Of a stretch of DNA of 64,000 bases, positions 38,671 to 49,092 are shown one piece after another (within the stretch, counting starts at the first letter, position 1; each line of letters begins with the position of its first letter). This stretch comes from Nereida ignava (lineage in GTDB: Bacteria; Pseudomonadota; Alphaproteobacteria; Rhodobacterales; Rhodobacteraceae). The notes under the pieces are model-generated. The model was not told where the DNA came from. It did no database searches and saw only the letters and a program-made list of their open reading frames with translations. Location of the stretch: positions 62,001 through 126,000 of the forward strand of contig NZ_CVPC01000005.1 of assembly GCF_001049735.1 (NCBI RefSeq), given 5' to 3'. The translations under genes were made by a program, and so were the position numbers.

Positions 38671-39546
38671 ATGTCATACCCGTTTTTCGAAGCCATGATC
38701 GCCCCCGCCCGCCCACAGCCACAAATTTGGCGCATCGCATTGGGCACAATCCTTATCGGGGCCATCTACTTCGCTGGAATTTCAGCATTTTTTGCGGTTA
38801 TGACGTTTCTTAGCCCGTCACAGACGGTCCTGCTCAACACCATGAATGGCACCACACCATTCGGCATGATGCTGTTGCTCAGTACCTTCTCTTTTATGAT
38901 TTTGGGCACATGGGCCGCACTTAAGCTGCATGGCCGCAGCTTTGTCAGCGTTTTGGGGCACCAGGAAATGTTCCAAAGACACTTCAAACGAAGCGTGGGC
39001 TTTTTGTTCATCTTGATGGTCGCGCTGATGTTCATGCCACCTTGGGACATATTGAGCGAGCTAAACCAGCAGTATCCAGTACTAAAATGGGCCGCTTTCT
39101 TGATCCCAGCCATCGCGCTGACGCTGGTTCAGGTCAGCGCAGAGGAACTGGTCTTTCGGGGCTACTTGCAAAGCCAGCTTGCCGCACGTTTCAAAAGCCC
39201 GATCATCTGGATGCTACTGCCTTCGATTGCGTTCGGCCTGCTGCATCATGACCCCGCAACAAATGGCGGCAACGCATGGGTGATTACGCTGTGGGCCGTG
39301 CTATTTGGTGTAATCGCTGCTGATTTGACGGCTCGCTCTGGCACCCTTGCCCCTGCGATCGCCCTGCATTTGCTCAACAACCTCAGCGCGCTTCTTGTTG
39401 TTGGCCTTCCTGGCGTTTTGTCAGGACTTGCGCTTTTCACCCTTCCCTACCGCGCTGATGACCCTGAATTGATGAGCTATATCTGGCTTGATCTGGTCGC
39501 GATGGGCCTTGCGTGGGCCACTGCCCGTTGGGCGATACGCGCCTGA
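38671..39546 (+). CDS. CPBP-family intramembrane metalloprotease
   Basis: A 291-residue polytopic membrane protein with the CAAX/CPBP active-site motifs: E-E in SAEELVFRGYLQSQLAARF (about residues 155-172), FGLLHHD (H) at about 190, and HLLNN near residue 231. Around eight hydrophobic spans. Family members cleave or process membrane peptides, including bacteriocin-type substrates; the substrate here is unknown. AAAGG precedes the ATG. Confidence 0.88.
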   Translation: MSYPFFEAMIAPARPQPQIWRIALGTILIGAIYFAGISAFFAVMTFLSPSQTVLLNTMNGTTPFGMMLLLSTFSFMILGTWAALKLHGRSFVSVLGHQEMFQRHFKRSVGFLFILMVALMFMPPWDILSELNQQYPVLKWAAFLIPAIALTLVQVSAEELVFRGYLQSQLAARFKSPIIWMLLPSIAFGLLHHDPATNGGNAWVITLWAVLFGVIAADLTARSGTLAPAIALHLLNNLSALLVVGLPGVLSGLALFTLPYRADDPELMSYIWLDLVAMGLAWATARWAIRA

Positions 39547-39601
39547 TTGCATTTCCTGATCCACGGGCTTATCTGGGAAATGAAGGTAGCAGGGGCTTTC
39601 T

Positions 39602-40513
39602 ATGAACTGGATTTCCAATTACGTCCGTCCGACGATTAATTCCATCTTTTCACGCCGTGAGGTTCCCGAGAACCTTTGGCAGAAATGCTCTGAATGCGGC
39701 ACCATGCTGTTTCACCGTGAGCTGACGGAAAATCTGAACGTCTGCACGCAATGCGATCACCACATGGCGATCACCGCGCGCGACCGCTTCCAAGCGTTGT
39801 TCGACGGTGGCGTATATCTGGACGTAGCGGTGCCTGAACCACTTGCTGACCCGCTCGGGTTTAAGGACCAGAAGCGCTATCCCGACCGCATGAAGGCTGC
39901 CGTCAAATCAACGGGCGAAAAAGAAGCGATGCTGGTTGCAGAGGGTGAAATCCTGCGGACACCTATCGTTGCCGCCTGTCAGGATTTCTCGTTCATGGCT
40001 GGCTCAATGGGTATGTATGTGGGCAACGCAATTATCGCGGCTGCCGAACGCGCCGTAAAGCTAAAGCGCCCCCTCGTCCTATTCTCTGCCGCGGGTGGCG
40101 CACGGATGCAGGAAGGCATTTTGTCTTTGATGCAAATGCCGCGCACAACCGTGGCGGTTGAAATGCTCAAAGAAGCAAACCTGCCCTACATCGTTGTGCT
40201 GACCCACCCAACGACTGGTGGTGTGACCGCCTCATACGCCATGCTGGGCGATGTGCATATTGCCGAACCAAACGCCCTGATTTGCTTTGCCGGACCCCGC
40301 GTGATTGAGCAAACCATCCGCGAAAAACTGCCCGAAGGCTTTCAGCGGGCCGAATATCTGCTTGAGCATGGCATGCTTGACCGCGTGACACACCGCTCAA
40401 AGCTAAAGTCGGAACTGGTGACCATCATCCGCATGATGATGAAAGACAAACCCGCAATCCACGGCGATCTGCCTGCCCCTGCGGAACAACCAGAAATCAC
40501 AGACGCGAAATGA
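39602..40513 (+). CDS. accD: Acetyl-CoA carboxylase carboxyltransferase beta subunit AccD
   Basis: Catalyses transfer of carboxyl from biotin to acetyl-CoA in fatty-acid synthesis. The 303-residue protein starts [16 protein letters not shown] and has the Zn ribbon with C29xxC32 and C48xxC51. [26 protein letters not shown] and [17 protein letters not shown] are the active-site segments. AGGGG precedes the ATG. Adjacent to and overlapping folC by 4 bp, a conserved accD-folC pair. Confidence 0.96.
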   Translation: MNWISNYVRPTINSIFSRREVPENLWQKCSECGTMLFHRELTENLNVCTQCDHHMAITARDRFQALFDGGVYLDVAVPEPLADPLGFKDQKRYPDRMKAAVKSTGEKEAMLVAEGEILRTPIVAACQDFSFMAGSMGMYVGNAIIAAAERAVKLKRPLVLFSAAGGARMQEGILSLMQMPRTTVAVEMLKEANLPYIVVLTHPTTGGVTASYAMLGDVHIAEPNALICFAGPRVIEQTIREKLPEGFQRAEYLLEHGMLDRVTHRSKLKSELVTIIRMMMKDKPAIHGDLPAPAEQPEITDAK

Positions 40514-41781
40514 CAGCCGATACATCGGACGTCATCCTGCAACGGATGATGGCGCTGCACCCCAAGATCATTGATCTGACACTGGACCGTGTTTGGGCGC
40601 TGTTGAGCGCGCTTGATAATCCGCAAAACCGCATGCCGCCTGTCATTCATCTGGCTGGCACCAACGGCAAAGGCTCGACCCAAGCGATGATCCGCGCGGG
40701 GCTTGAGGGCGCAGGTAAATCCGTACACGCCTACACATCACCGCATCTGGCACGTTTTCACGAACGCATCCGCCTTGCGGGCGAGCTGATCACAGAAGAC
40801 GCCCTGACCCAAGTTCTGGACAATTGCTACACCGCCAACAACGGCGCGAATATCACCTATTTCGAGATCACGACTGTTGCGGCCCTGCTGGCTTTTTCAC
40901 GCACAAAAGCAGATTATACGTTGCTTGAAGTTGGCCTTGGTGGGCGGCTTGATGCAACCAATGTGATGGATCCCGCGCTGTCGATCATCACGCCCGTTGA
41001 CTTGGATCATCAGCAATTTCTTGGGGACACTTTGGGTGCCATCGCAGGTGAAAAAGCAGGCATCATCAAGCGCGGCGTGCCTGTTATTGTTGGCCCTCAG
41101 CATGATGAGGCCCTTGATGTGATTGAGGCTAAGGCAAACAGCCTTGGCGCGCCCATGCTGGTACACGGCCAACACTGGCACGTCACCACCGAACGTGGCC
41201 GCCTCATTTTCCAAGATGACAACGGACTGCTCGACCTGCCAATGCCCGCCCTGCCCGGCGCACACCAAGTGCAGAACGCAGGTGCCGCATTAATGGCGCT
41301 TCGCCACCTTGGTTTTGGTGAAGATGCCTGCGCCGCAGCAATGGAAAACGTAAGCTGGCCCGCGCGGATGCAGCGCCTCAAAACTGGTCCGCTGGTAGAG
41401 GCTGCAGGGAGCGCGGAACTTTGGCTTGATGGTGGGCACAACCCTGCCGCGGGCCGCGCGATGGCCGACCTAATCAAGACACTGCCGAACCGTTCAACGC
41501 ATCTGATTTGCGGTATGTTGAACACAAAGGACATCGATGGATACCTCGCCCCACTGGCGACAGTTGCCCAAAGCCTGACCGCAGTCGACATTCCCGATGA
41601 AGTAAACACCCTGCCTGCACAAACTACTGCTGATGCAGCGCAACGTGTTGGTTTCAAGTCAAAAATTGCACCCAATGTGCAAACAGCGATTGAGAACATA
41701 ACCGCCTCCGAACCGGATGCACGCATCTTGATCTGCGGATCACTATACCTTGCTGGGGCCATTCTGCGCAGCAACGGCTGA
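40510..41781 (+). CDS. folC: Bifunctional dihydrofolate/folylpolyglutamate synthase FolC
   Basis: A 423-residue Mur-ligase-fold enzyme adding glutamates to folate and forming dihydrofolate. The P-loop [15 protein letters not shown] lies at about residues 46-60; [24 protein letters not shown] and [22 protein letters not shown] are family motifs. Normal length. Overlaps accD by 4 bp. Confidence 0.95.
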   Translation: MTADTSDVILQRMMALHPKIIDLTLDRVWALLSALDNPQNRMPPVIHLAGTNGKGSTQAMIRAGLEGAGKSVHAYTSPHLARFHERIRLAGELITEDALTQVLDNCYTANNGANITYFEITTVAALLAFSRTKADYTLLEVGLGGRLDATNVMDPALSIITPVDLDHQQFLGDTLGAIAGEKAGIIKRGVPVIVGPQHDEALDVIEAKANSLGAPMLVHGQHWHVTTERGRLIFQDDNGLLDLPMPALPGAHQVQNAGAALMALRHLGFGEDACAAAMENVSWPARMQRLKTGPLVEAAGSAELWLDGGHNPAAGRAMADLIKTLPNRSTHLICGMLNTKDIDGYLAPLATVAQSLTAVDIPDEVNTLPAQTTADAAQRVGFKSKIAPNVQTAIENITASEPDARILICGSLYLAGAILRSNG

Positions 41782-41836
41782 GGCTGACACCACACCAGCC
41801 ACCACAGAAAAATCAAAAGAGTGATTCGAAAATCCT

Positions 41837-41866
41837 TTGACTACTGATTCGTTCTGTCTCTATATG
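41837..41866 (+). promoter_or_regulatory. Sigma-70 promoter before rhodanese-like gene
   Basis: TTGACT at 41837-41842 and TATATG at 41861-41866 are separated by 18 bases. Both match the housekeeping consensus well (five of six and four of six). Transcription would begin near 41873, leaving a leader of about 77 bases to the ATG at 41950, which rules out the in-frame ATG inside the -10 element. Confidence 0.65.
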
Positions 41867-41949
41867 TGGAGGCAGTAGCGATATTCATGGGCCTGCCAGC
41901 CCCACGCCACAACATGTGGGTGAGTATTGTCCTGCTGGGGGACTTGTTA

Positions 41950-42570
41950 ATGATTCGTAGCCTATTTTCAGGGGCTTTAGTTGGTATTTTGTCGGCGTCC
42001 ACTTTGGTTGCCCAAGCACAACAAGCCGGAAATGAAACCTCGTTTCGCTTTAACGGCGAGGCTTTCACCATCACGCGCGCCGCTCAGGTCAACGTGAACA
42101 AACTGGTCGCCTTCGCGCGACCAAGTCTGTCATGTGAGGGCAGTTGCTTATCACCTATGTCCGCAGCCGAAGGTGTCACCACCATCGGTGAGTTGGACGT
42201 GATGAGCTTCATGACCGAACAGGTTGCAACGGGATCAGGGCTTATCCTTGATGCCCGCATGCCTGAACAACGCGCAGTTGGCTTTATTCCTGCATCTGTC
42301 AGCGTGCCGGTGCCCACAATGGCCGCCGACAACCCCTACCGCGTTGATATCTTGCGCGCGCTTGGCGCCAAAACAGCCGCAGGCGTGTCCAACTTCAGCG
42401 GCGCAGTTGAGCTGGTGATCTTTGACGCAGGTCCGGGGACCACAGACGCGCAACGGCTTATCAGCACCCTTTTGGACAGCGGATACCCAGCAGAAAAAGT
42501 CAAATATTACCGAGGCGGCATGCAAGTCTGGACAGCTCTCGGCCTGACCACTCAGGAGACACCATCGTGA
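41950..42570 (+). CDS. Exported rhodanese-like protein lacking the catalytic Cys
   Basis: A 206-residue exported protein. A signal peptide (about residues 1-24, ending VAQAQQ) starts at the ATG 41950 behind GGGGGA. The rest has a rhodanese fold pattern (DARMPEQRAVGFIPASVSVP, then YYRGGMQVWTALGL), but in the active-site loop position an aspartate replaces cysteine (VIFDAGPGTTDAQ), so it should not transfer sulfur. Two cysteines (SCEGSC, near residues 57-61) may form a disulphide or bind metal. It overlaps the LysM gene. Role unknown. Confidence 0.75.
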   Translation: MIRSLFSGALVGILSASTLVAQAQQAGNETSFRFNGEAFTITRAAQVNVNKLVAFARPSLSCEGSCLSPMSAAEGVTTIGELDVMSFMTEQVATGSGLILDARMPEQRAVGFIPASVSVPVPTMAADNPYRVDILRALGAKTAAGVSNFSGAVELVIFDAGPGTTDAQRLISTLLDSGYPAEKVKYYRGGMQVWTALGLTTQETPS

Positions 42571-43385
42571 AAGTTGAGCCCATGACCAGTACCTCCAAAA
42601 AGACGCTTCCCCTTGTGCTTGCTATCAGCGGTTTCTCTTTCGTTGTTGGTGGTGCGCTGACGTATCAGGTCGTTAAAATGACCAGCGAACCAACGATCAC
42701 GGCACAAGTCGCATCCGCATCATCGGGGTTGCCGCTGACTCCAGAAGTCACACGCAACACAAGCGAGACACTCAACAGCTTGAACGTACAATCGGCAGTC
42801 AACGCATCGCTTAGCCCCGCGCCTGTACAAACAGCCGAAGCCATTGCGGAAGAAAAAGCCCGCAAAGTCCAAGAGGCCGTGGATATCCTGAACGCCAACA
42901 AACTGCGCATGCTGGAAGAAGGCATCGTGGCGGGCCTCTACTCAATTGACGAAGATGAGAATAACCGCCTCAAGTTTAACTCAACCAACGCGCCAAGCGC
43001 GGTAACAGACGCGCAAAACCTGATCTCTGCGGCTGTGTCTAACGGGGTTTTAGTGCTGCCCAAAGAGCTTGGCACAACCGGCGGCGAAGTTGATCCAACG
43101 GCCGTATTGTTCAACGTTGTGCAAAAAGCATTGGTCGCCAAAGGTGAAACAGCCGCCGCCGCCGAATTGCAACGCCGCGCAGCCGAAGCCTCGCGCCCCA
43201 TTGCGCGCGTTGAAAATGGCAACCGCGTCTATACCGTCGCCTCAGGTGATAGCTTGGCCTATATCGCGCTGAAGTTTTACGGCTCCACGACCGATTACCA
43301 AACAATCTTCGATGCCAACCGTGACAAGCTCACAACGCCCGATCGTATTTTCATCGGGCAAAAGTTGCGCATCCCAAACGTATAA
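42567..43385 (+). CDS. LysM-domain membrane-anchored protein
   Basis: A 272-residue protein starting with GTG at 42567 (ATGA-like overlap) or the ATG at 42582. One N-terminal membrane segment (about 16-35) and a helical middle region are followed by a C-terminal LysM peptidoglycan-binding domain (YTVASGDSLAYIALKFYGS, then IFIGQKLRIPNV). Likely an envelope protein reaching the wall. Coupled to the exported rhodanese-like protein; a strong terminator follows. Confidence 0.82.
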   Translation: MKVEPMTSTSKKTLPLVLAISGFSFVVGGALTYQVVKMTSEPTITAQVASASSGLPLTPEVTRNTSETLNSLNVQSAVNASLSPAPVQTAEAIAEEKARKVQEAVDILNANKLRMLEEGIVAGLYSIDEDENNRLKFNSTNAPSAVTDAQNLISAAVSNGVLVLPKELGTTGGEVDPTAVLFNVVQKALVAKGETAAAAELQRRAAEASRPIARVENGNRVYTVASGDSLAYIALKFYGSTTDYQTIFDANRDKLTTPDRIFIGQKLRIPNV

Positions 43386-43423
43386 AAAAAGCAGGCATCT
43401 CCAAGCCATTGAGCAAAACTTAC

Positions 43424-43450
43424 AAGGGGTCCTTCGGGGCCCCTTTTTTT
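43424..43450. terminator. Strong terminator with UUCG tetraloop
   Basis: AAGGGGTCC at 43424-43432 pairs with GGGCCCCTT at 43437-43445 (one G-T pair) around TTCG, giving the very stable C(UUCG)G loop, followed by seven T to 43450. It ends the rhodanese-LysM transcript and lies before the convergent zapE gene. Confidence 0.9.
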
Positions 43451-43473
43451 GCTCAGCAGGGTTTACAGACCGT

Positions 43474-44526
43474 CTACAGACCCCAGTCCGCAGATTGCAT
43501 TTCGCGCAATCGGCTTGAGGTGCGCTCAAACTCAAAAGTCCCCTCGCCCTCAACATACAGCAACTCAGGCGCCGCCGCAGCCGAGCAAATCAGACGCGTG
43601 CCCGCCTCATAAAGCGCATCAATCAACGTCACAAACCGCTTGGCTTCGTTGAAATTTGACCGCCCCAATCGTGGCACATCATCCAACAGCAAAACCTTCG
43701 CAGTCTCTGCCAACATCAAATAATCCGCCGCCCCAAGGTGCTTGCCGCACAGATCAAAAAACTTGGCCCGCGCCACACCGTTATGAAAACGCGGTATCAG
43801 CAGATCATGGCCCTTCACGCGCAACGTAAGCGGTGCGCCGTCACCGTCCGCAAGTGCGGCCCAAGCTGCATCCATTGCAGCGCGCGCCTTTTGATCAACG
43901 GGGGTAAAATAAACATCCGACCCCGCAAGGCGGTCTTGGCGGTAATCCGTAGGTGACGCCAATTCATGCACCACCATTTTATCTTTCAAAAGCCCGATGA
44001 ACGGCACAAACAAATCACGGTTCAGCCCGTGTTTATACAGATCATCCGGCACACGGTTTGAGGTGGTCACAACAACCACACCCGCCGCGAAAAGTTGCTC
44101 AAACAGACGCCCAACAATCATCGCATCGGTGATGTCCGTAATTTGCATTTCATCAAACGCCAAACACCGCACACTGTCAGAAATGGCATCCGCCACAGGC
44201 TTGATAGGGTCATCAACACCGCGCGCACGTGCTTCGTGAATAGCCTCGTGGATTTCTTGCATGAAGGCGTGAAAATGGACCCGCCGCGCCGGTACGCTTA
44301 GCCCGCTGACAAACAAATCCATCAGCATCGACTTGCCACGCCCAACACCACCCCACAGATAGAGGCCCTGTATCGGATCAGGGGCACGGCGGAAAAAGCC
44401 GCGCTTTACGGGCTTTGCCAGCTCGTTCGCAATGCGGTCAAATTCCGGCAGCACAGCAGTTTGCGCATCATCTGGCTTCAGCTCTCCGGCGGCGACGCGG
44501 GCGGTATAAATCTCGGATGGAACCAT
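43474..44526 (-). CDS. zapE: AFG1-family ATPase ZapE
   Basis: A 350-residue AAA+ protein of the AFG1/ZapE family, linked to cell division and Z-ring control in E. coli. The Walker A motif is GGVGRGKSMLMD (about 61-72), Walker B CLAFDEMQITD, and DDVPRLGRSNFNEAKRFV is another block. Normal length. Faces the LysM gene and is divergent from the small membrane protein at 44584. Confidence 0.92.
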   Translation of the reverse strand: MVPSEIYTARVAAGELKPDDAQTAVLPEFDRIANELAKPVKRGFFRRAPDPIQGLYLWGGVGRGKSMLMDLFVSGLSVPARRVHFHAFMQEIHEAIHEARARGVDDPIKPVADAISDSVRCLAFDEMQITDITDAMIVGRLFEQLFAAGVVVVTTSNRVPDDLYKHGLNRDLFVPFIGLLKDKMVVHELASPTDYRQDRLAGSDVYFTPVDQKARAAMDAAWAALADGDGAPLTLRVKGHDLLIPRFHNGVARAKFFDLCGKHLGAADYLMLAETAKVLLLDDVPRLGRSNFNEAKRFVTLIDALYEAGTRLICSAAAAPELLYVEGEGTFEFERTSSRLREMQSADWGL

Positions 44527-44583
44527 AACGTTTGCCTAGTCGTTCAGTTTTACAAATACCAGAAAAAGACGCATGATTTCGAG

Positions 44584-44868
44584 ATGGATCAAGACATCAA
44601 AAAACTGGCCGCAGAGGTCGCTAAACTGAACGGCCACCGCTTTGTGACGATGCACAACTCTGTGCCCAAGATGCTGGCCTTCAATTTTGCGCGCGGACTG
44701 GCCTTTGGTTTAGGATCCGTCATTGGGGCCACGCTGCTGGTTTCTGTGCTTGTTTATTTGCTTAGCCAGATTGATTTCATCCCCATCATCGGTGAATGGG
44801 CCACAGTTCTCAGCACCGCGTTGGCAGACATCAACGGTGCGATGGACGAAAACGCTAACGGTCAATGA
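44584..44868 (+). CDS. Small membrane protein, DUF5665-like
   Basis: A 94-residue protein from the ATG at 44584 with one or two hydrophobic segments (GLAFGLGSVIGATLLVSVLV and SQIDFIPIIGEWATVLSTAL). It looks like the DUF5665 family of unknown role. The longer in-frame start at 44461 lies in the zapE coding region and is not credible. Weak Shine-Dalgarno (GAGA). Confidence 0.75.
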   Translation: MDQDIKKLAAEVAKLNGHRFVTMHNSVPKMLAFNFARGLAFGLGSVIGATLLVSVLVYLLSQIDFIPIIGEWATVLSTALADINGAMDENANGQ

Positions 44869-44886
44869 CATATGCACAATAAGAAT

Positions 44887-44896
44887 TGACCGGTCA
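44887..44896. promoter_or_regulatory. Short palindrome TGACCGGTCA
   Basis: A 10-bp perfect palindrome in the 52-bp space before the MFS gene, like half-operators of some TetR/GntR-type regulators. It is short enough to arise by chance. Confidence 0.25.
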
Positions 44897-44920
44897 TTGA
44901 ACCTGCGCCATCTAAGCGGG

Positions 44921-46165
44921 ATGAAAACATCAAGCGCGCCCCTCATTACGCCGGTCCTCGTTGCGGGCTGCATCATTATCATAGTCAGCTTTGCGATCCG
45001 GGCAAGTTTTGGCGTGTTCCAAATTCCCATCGCAGAAGAATTCGGCTGGCTGCGCACAGAGTTCTCGCTTGCGATCGCCATTCAGAACCTTGCGTGGGGC
45101 ATTGGCCAGCCGATCTTTGGTGCCATCGCTGAAAAGCTGACAGATCGCAAAGCCATTATTTTGGGCGCGCTAACCTATGCAATTGGCCTTTTGTTGTCAT
45201 CACAGGCCATCACGCCTTTGGGCCACCAAGCCTATGCATGGCTGGTGGGCTTTGGCATCGCAGGGACAGGTTTCAGCGTCATTCTGGCTGTTGTTGGGCG
45301 TGCCGCGAGTGATGAGAACCGCTCTATGGCGCTTGCCATCGCCACCGCAGCCGGTAGCGCAGGCCAAATCTTTGGGGCCCCCGTCGCAGAGGCGCTTTTG
45401 ACAATCATGTCATGGCAAATGGTCTTTATCGTCTTTGCTGGTCTGATTATCAGCACGCTGTTGTGCCTACCTTTGATGAACACGACCGCCCCCGCCAGCA
45501 AAGCCGAGTTGGAAGAGTCGATGGGCCAAATTCTGATTAAGGCCTTCAAAGACCCTTCCTATTCGCTCATCTTTCTTGGGTTCTTTTCCTGCGGCTATCA
45601 GCTTGCCTTCATCACCGCGCACTTCCCCGCAATGATTACCGAAATGTGCGGCCCCATTTTGGCGGGCGGCGTCCTGCATAACATGGGCATCACCACCACC
45701 AGCGCACTGGGCGCCATGGCCATCGCGCTGATCGGTGCAGCCAACATTGCGGGCACCCTTTTGGCCGGTTGGGCAGGCAAACGTTACTCAAAGAAATACC
45801 TACTGGCGGGCATCTATACGGGCCGGACACTCGTGGCGGCCGTGTTTATCCTGATGCCGATCACGCCCACAACAGTGATCATGTTCTCGCTTGCGATGGG
45901 CTCATTGTGGCTGGCCACGGTGCCCCTGACCAGCGGCCTTGTCGCGCATATTTACGGCCTGCGCTACATGGGCACGCTCTATGGCATCGTCTTTTTCAGC
46001 CACCAATTGGGCAGCTTTCTTGGCGTTTGGCTGGGCGGTAAAATGTACGACATCTATGGCGATTATAACATGGTCTGGTGGGTCGGCGTGGGTGTGGGTG
46101 CGTTCAGCGCAATCGTGCATCTGCCCATCAAAGAGCGTCCGTTACCAGCTGCCGTGGCAAGCTAG
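44921..46165 (+). CDS. MFS transporter
   Basis: A 414-residue inner-membrane carrier with twelve hydrophobic segments, beginning MKTSSAPLITPVLVAG. In-frame codons upstream are not membrane-like. AGCGGG sits weakly before the ATG. It resembles monocarboxylate-type (oxalate/formate antiporter) MFS proteins by its pattern (SFAIRASFGVFQIPIAEEFGW), but the substrate is not certain. Confidence 0.87.
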   Translation: MKTSSAPLITPVLVAGCIIIIVSFAIRASFGVFQIPIAEEFGWLRTEFSLAIAIQNLAWGIGQPIFGAIAEKLTDRKAIILGALTYAIGLLLSSQAITPLGHQAYAWLVGFGIAGTGFSVILAVVGRAASDENRSMALAIATAAGSAGQIFGAPVAEALLTIMSWQMVFIVFAGLIISTLLCLPLMNTTAPASKAELEESMGQILIKAFKDPSYSLIFLGFFSCGYQLAFITAHFPAMITEMCGPILAGGVLHNMGITTTSALGAMAIALIGAANIAGTLLAGWAGKRYSKKYLLAGIYTGRTLVAAVFILMPITPTTVIMFSLAMGSLWLATVPLTSGLVAHIYGLRYMGTLYGIVFFSHQLGSFLGVWLGGKMYDIYGDYNMVWWVGVGVGAFSAIVHLPIKERPLPAAVAS

Positions 46166-46175
46166 GGCCGCTTGT

Positions 46176-46796
46176 CTAAGCGGCCTCATCTGCGCTCAAC
46201 AAGCCTTCGGCCACCAAACGATCAGCCCATCCTTGCGGGCCTTCAAACAGATGCGTTTGCCACCCGCGTGAAGCCGCCATTGCGATGTTATCAGCGCGGT
46301 CATCCGTAAAGAGCAACCCTTCAGGCGCCACACCACAGTCATCTTCCATCATCTGATAAATCTGCGGTTCCGGCTTGATGCAGCGCATGTGACCGCTGAC
46401 GTATTGGCGATCAAAGTTTGTCAAAAACGGATAATGCGTCTGCGCGTAAGCAAAGCTCTCGATGCCAAAGTTGGTCAGCGAGAAAACTGGAACACCTTTG
46501 GCACGCAATGCGGTTTGCAAGCGGACAGAATGCTCAATAGCCGGCGCGGCCATCTCAATCCAGCGATCATGCCAAATACGGATTTCATCACGCCACTGCG
46601 GCGTTTGTTCCGCCTGCGCATAGATCACATCGCGAAAGCCTTCGCCGCGATCAACACGGTCGTTCATCCCGTGCAAATCTACTTCTGCAAACATCTCTTC
46701 ACGGCGCTCCTGACCAATTACACTGTCGAAAAAGCGTTCCGGATGCCATTCAAGAAGCACGTTGCCGATGTCAAAAACCACTGCCTGAACACTCAT
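46176..46796 (-). CDS. HAD-superfamily hydrolase (YihX-like)
   Basis: A 206-residue phosphatase-like protein. The nucleophile motif is [10 protein letters not shown] (the Asp at residue 9), with SLTNFGIE (motif II) and a conserved Lys and FTDDRADNI (motif IV). It belongs to the HAD-IA group that includes glucose-1-phosphatase; the substrate is unknown. Start ATG overlaps the YaiI stop by 4 bp. Confidence 0.88.
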   Translation of the reverse strand: MSVQAVVFDIGNVLLEWHPERFFDSVIGQERREEMFAEVDLHGMNDRVDRGEGFRDVIYAQAEQTPQWRDEIRIWHDRWIEMAAPAIEHSVRLQTALRAKGVPVFSLTNFGIESFAYAQTHYPFLTNFDRQYVSGHMRCIKPEPQIYQMMEDDCGVAPEGLLFTDDRADNIAMAASRGWQTHLFEGPQGWADRLVAEGLLSADEAA

Positions 46797-47260
46797 GGTG
46801 CTGTTCCTTTTTCTGCGTCTGATTTGGCAAAGCGCACCACGCGCTCAAGCCCGTCTAAAAATCGCGATCTGTCAGCCTTGGAAAACGGTCGTCCGCCCCC
46901 TTGGCGAAACGGGTCCGCACTACGCAAATCCTGCATCAGATCCCGCGTCGCCAAAACCTGTCCGATATTGCGCGCGTCCAGAATTTCGCCGTTATGCTTA
47001 ATTACGCGGGCCCCTGCCTCTACGCATTTCGCGGCCAGCGGAATGTCACCGGTGATCACCACGTCACCGGCTTTGGCGCGATCTGCGATCCACATATCCG
47101 CAACATCCGGTCCGTCAGGCACGATGATATTTTCAACCAACGGGTTCTGCGATGGGCGCAGTCCGCCATTGCTTACCACAAAAAGGGTAAGCCCGTGCCG
47201 CGTGGCCACGCGCTCTGCCTCGGCTTTGACGGGACAGGCATCTGCATCAACGTAAATCAC
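46793..47260 (-). CDS. YaiI/YqxD (UPF0178/DUF188) family protein
   Basis: A 155-residue PIN-like protein. The start [18 protein letters not shown] and [10 protein letters not shown]-type text, with [20 protein letters not shown], are typical of the family; conserved aspartates are consistent with a nuclease, though no function is established. Overlaps fghA stop by 4 bp at its start and the HAD gene at its end, so it is translationally coupled on both sides. Confidence 0.9.
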   Translation of the reverse strand: MIYVDADACPVKAEAERVATRHGLTLFVVSNGGLRPSQNPLVENIIVPDGPDVADMWIADRAKAGDVVITGDIPLAAKCVEAGARVIKHNGEILDARNIGQVLATRDLMQDLRSADPFRQGGGRPFSKADRSRFLDGLERVVRFAKSDAEKGTAP

Positions 47261-48081
47261 CCGTGCAACGCCTCTGCGTGAAAGGCGATGTGATCGGCCA
47301 TAAACGTCGATACAAAGTAATAACTGTGATCGTACCCTTTCTGCATCCGAAATTCGCCTGCTTGGCGGCGCGCTGTCATCGCGTGGGCAAGGCTTTCGGG
47401 GCGTAGTAAATCAAGAAACTGATCTTCGGTGCCTTGGTCAATCAACACAGGACCGGCAAATCCACGGTCAGCCATCAGTAAGCTGGCATCGTGATTGGCC
47501 CATTCGGTTTGCGGCAAATATGCACCAAGCTGCTTTGTGCCCCAGTCGCTTTGGGTTGGGTTAGCAATGGGTGCAAACGCCGAGACAGCGCGGTAACGCT
47601 CGGGCATATGCATCGCCAAGGTCAACGCGCCGTGTCCTCCCATGGAGTGACCCGTGATGCTCTGACGCTCAAGATCAACAGGCAGTTCAGCCAAAGCGCC
47701 GTGCAAATCCTTGGTGATATAGTCCCACATCTTGAAGTGCGACGACCACGGTGCGTTTTGCGCATTCACGTAAAAGCCCGCCCCTTGGCCAAGGTCATAT
47801 GCCTCGTCATCTGGCACGCCCTCGCCGCGGGGCGACGTATCAGGGAAAAGCACCGCAATGCCTTCCTCAGCGGCCCATCTTTGCGCACCAGATTTCTCCA
47901 TCACGTTGGCATGGGTGCATGTCAGACCCGACAAATATGTCAACAAAGGCACAGGGCCAAACGCAGCCTCTGCAGGCAGGTAAAGCCCAAATGTCATGTC
48001 GCAATCACACGCCTCAGAGCGGTGTGAATACACACGTTGCACGCCATCGAATGCACGGTTTTCAGAGATCAGTTTTAACAC
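47257..48081 (-). CDS. fghA: S-formylglutathione hydrolase FghA
   Basis: Serine esterase of 274 residues that hydrolyses S-formylglutathione to formate, the second step of glutathione-linked formaldehyde oxidation. [18 protein letters not shown] and the nucleophile elbow GHSMGGHG are present, with the acid and His at RYD-type positions further on. The first enzyme of the pathway (adhI) is at 49777, with a permease and a TetR gene in between. Cytosolic. Confidence 0.93.
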   Translation of the reverse strand: MLKLISENRAFDGVQRVYSHRSEACDCDMTFGLYLPAEAAFGPVPLLTYLSGLTCTHANVMEKSGAQRWAAEEGIAVLFPDTSPRGEGVPDDEAYDLGQGAGFYVNAQNAPWSSHFKMWDYITKDLHGALAELPVDLERQSITGHSMGGHGALTLAMHMPERYRAVSAFAPIANPTQSDWGTKQLGAYLPQTEWANHDASLLMADRGFAGPVLIDQGTEDQFLDLLRPESLAHAMTARRQAGEFRMQKGYDHSYYFVSTFMADHIAFHAEALHG

Positions 48082-48090
48082 GGCAATTCC

Positions 48091-49026
48091 TCACAAAAGA
48101 GTTTTCGTAACCCACGCGATCACCACTGAAAGGCTGACCACGGAAACCACGGTTGAGACAAAAATACTGGCCGAAGCCCGCGATGGTGCAACATCATAAT
48201 GCCGCGCGATGATGTACACATTGCCCGCCACCGGAAGCGCCGCTGTCGCGATCATCACAGCTGCCGAATACGGATCGACCGCAAAGACAAACAGGGCAAG
48301 CGCGCCTACCGCGACGGGGTGCAGGACAAGTTTACAGAAAGTTAACCAACCCGCGACACTGATCCGTTCGGCAGATTTATCCGCCAAGGATGCCCCAATC
48401 GCAAAGAGCGCGCCAGGCGTGGCCGCTGCCCCCAAGATGCCCAGAAATTCGTTCACGGGCGCGGGAAGAGGCTGATCCGTTGCCGACCAGCACAGCCCCA
48501 AAACGATGGACACAATCATCGGGTTTTTCACAAGACCAATCGCAATACTGCGCAAAATTCCAAGCGACATCCGCCCATCACGCGCACCTGTGATCAAAAT
48601 GACGATCAGCGATCCAAACACAATTAGATCAACCGCCAACACCAGCATCACAGGCCCAACAGAACGTTCTCCCAACAGCAAAATCAGCATTGGAATACCC
48701 AAGAAACCAACATTGCCGATAACGGCGCATTGCGCCTCAACCGCCCCTTCAAGGATGCCACGCTTGCGCACCAAGGCCACAACAGTTGCCAACAAATAGA
48801 CCGCGAGCGAGCCCAGAAGATATGCCCACACGAGCGGCCAATCGATGACTTCCGCAAGGCTAAGGTTGGCTGAAAAGCGGAACAGCATGGCCGATAGAGC
48901 GAAGTAAAAGACGAACTTGGTCAGATATCCCGTGGCCTCAGGCGGAAAGAACCCCCGCCGCGCCGCGCCATACCCAAGCGCGATCAACGCGAAAAAGGGT
49001 AAAGTTTTCAGAAATATATCCACCAT
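48091..49026 (-). CDS. AEC-family transporter
   Basis: A 311-residue membrane protein with about ten hydrophobic segments of the auxin efflux carrier family; pattern PFFALIALGYGAARRGFF near the start is typical of bacterial members. Substrates include organic acids, but none can be assigned. It lies upstream of fghA by 9 bp on the same strand and diverges from the TetR gene. Confidence 0.86.
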   Translation of the reverse strand: MVDIFLKTLPFFALIALGYGAARRGFFPPEATGYLTKFVFYFALSAMLFRFSANLSLAEVIDWPLVWAYLLGSLAVYLLATVVALVRKRGILEGAVEAQCAVIGNVGFLGIPMLILLLGERSVGPVMLVLAVDLIVFGSLIVILITGARDGRMSLGILRSIAIGLVKNPMIVSIVLGLCWSATDQPLPAPVNEFLGILGAAATPGALFAIGASLADKSAERISVAGWLTFCKLVLHPVAVGALALFVFAVDPYSAAVMIATAALPVAGNVYIIARHYDVAPSRASASIFVSTVVSVVSLSVVIAWVTKTLL

Positions 49027-49092
49027 ATCAAATCGCTAGCACGCAACGACCGAGCGGGGAAGAGCAGCGTTCACCCAAATGTCTGCTTGGAC

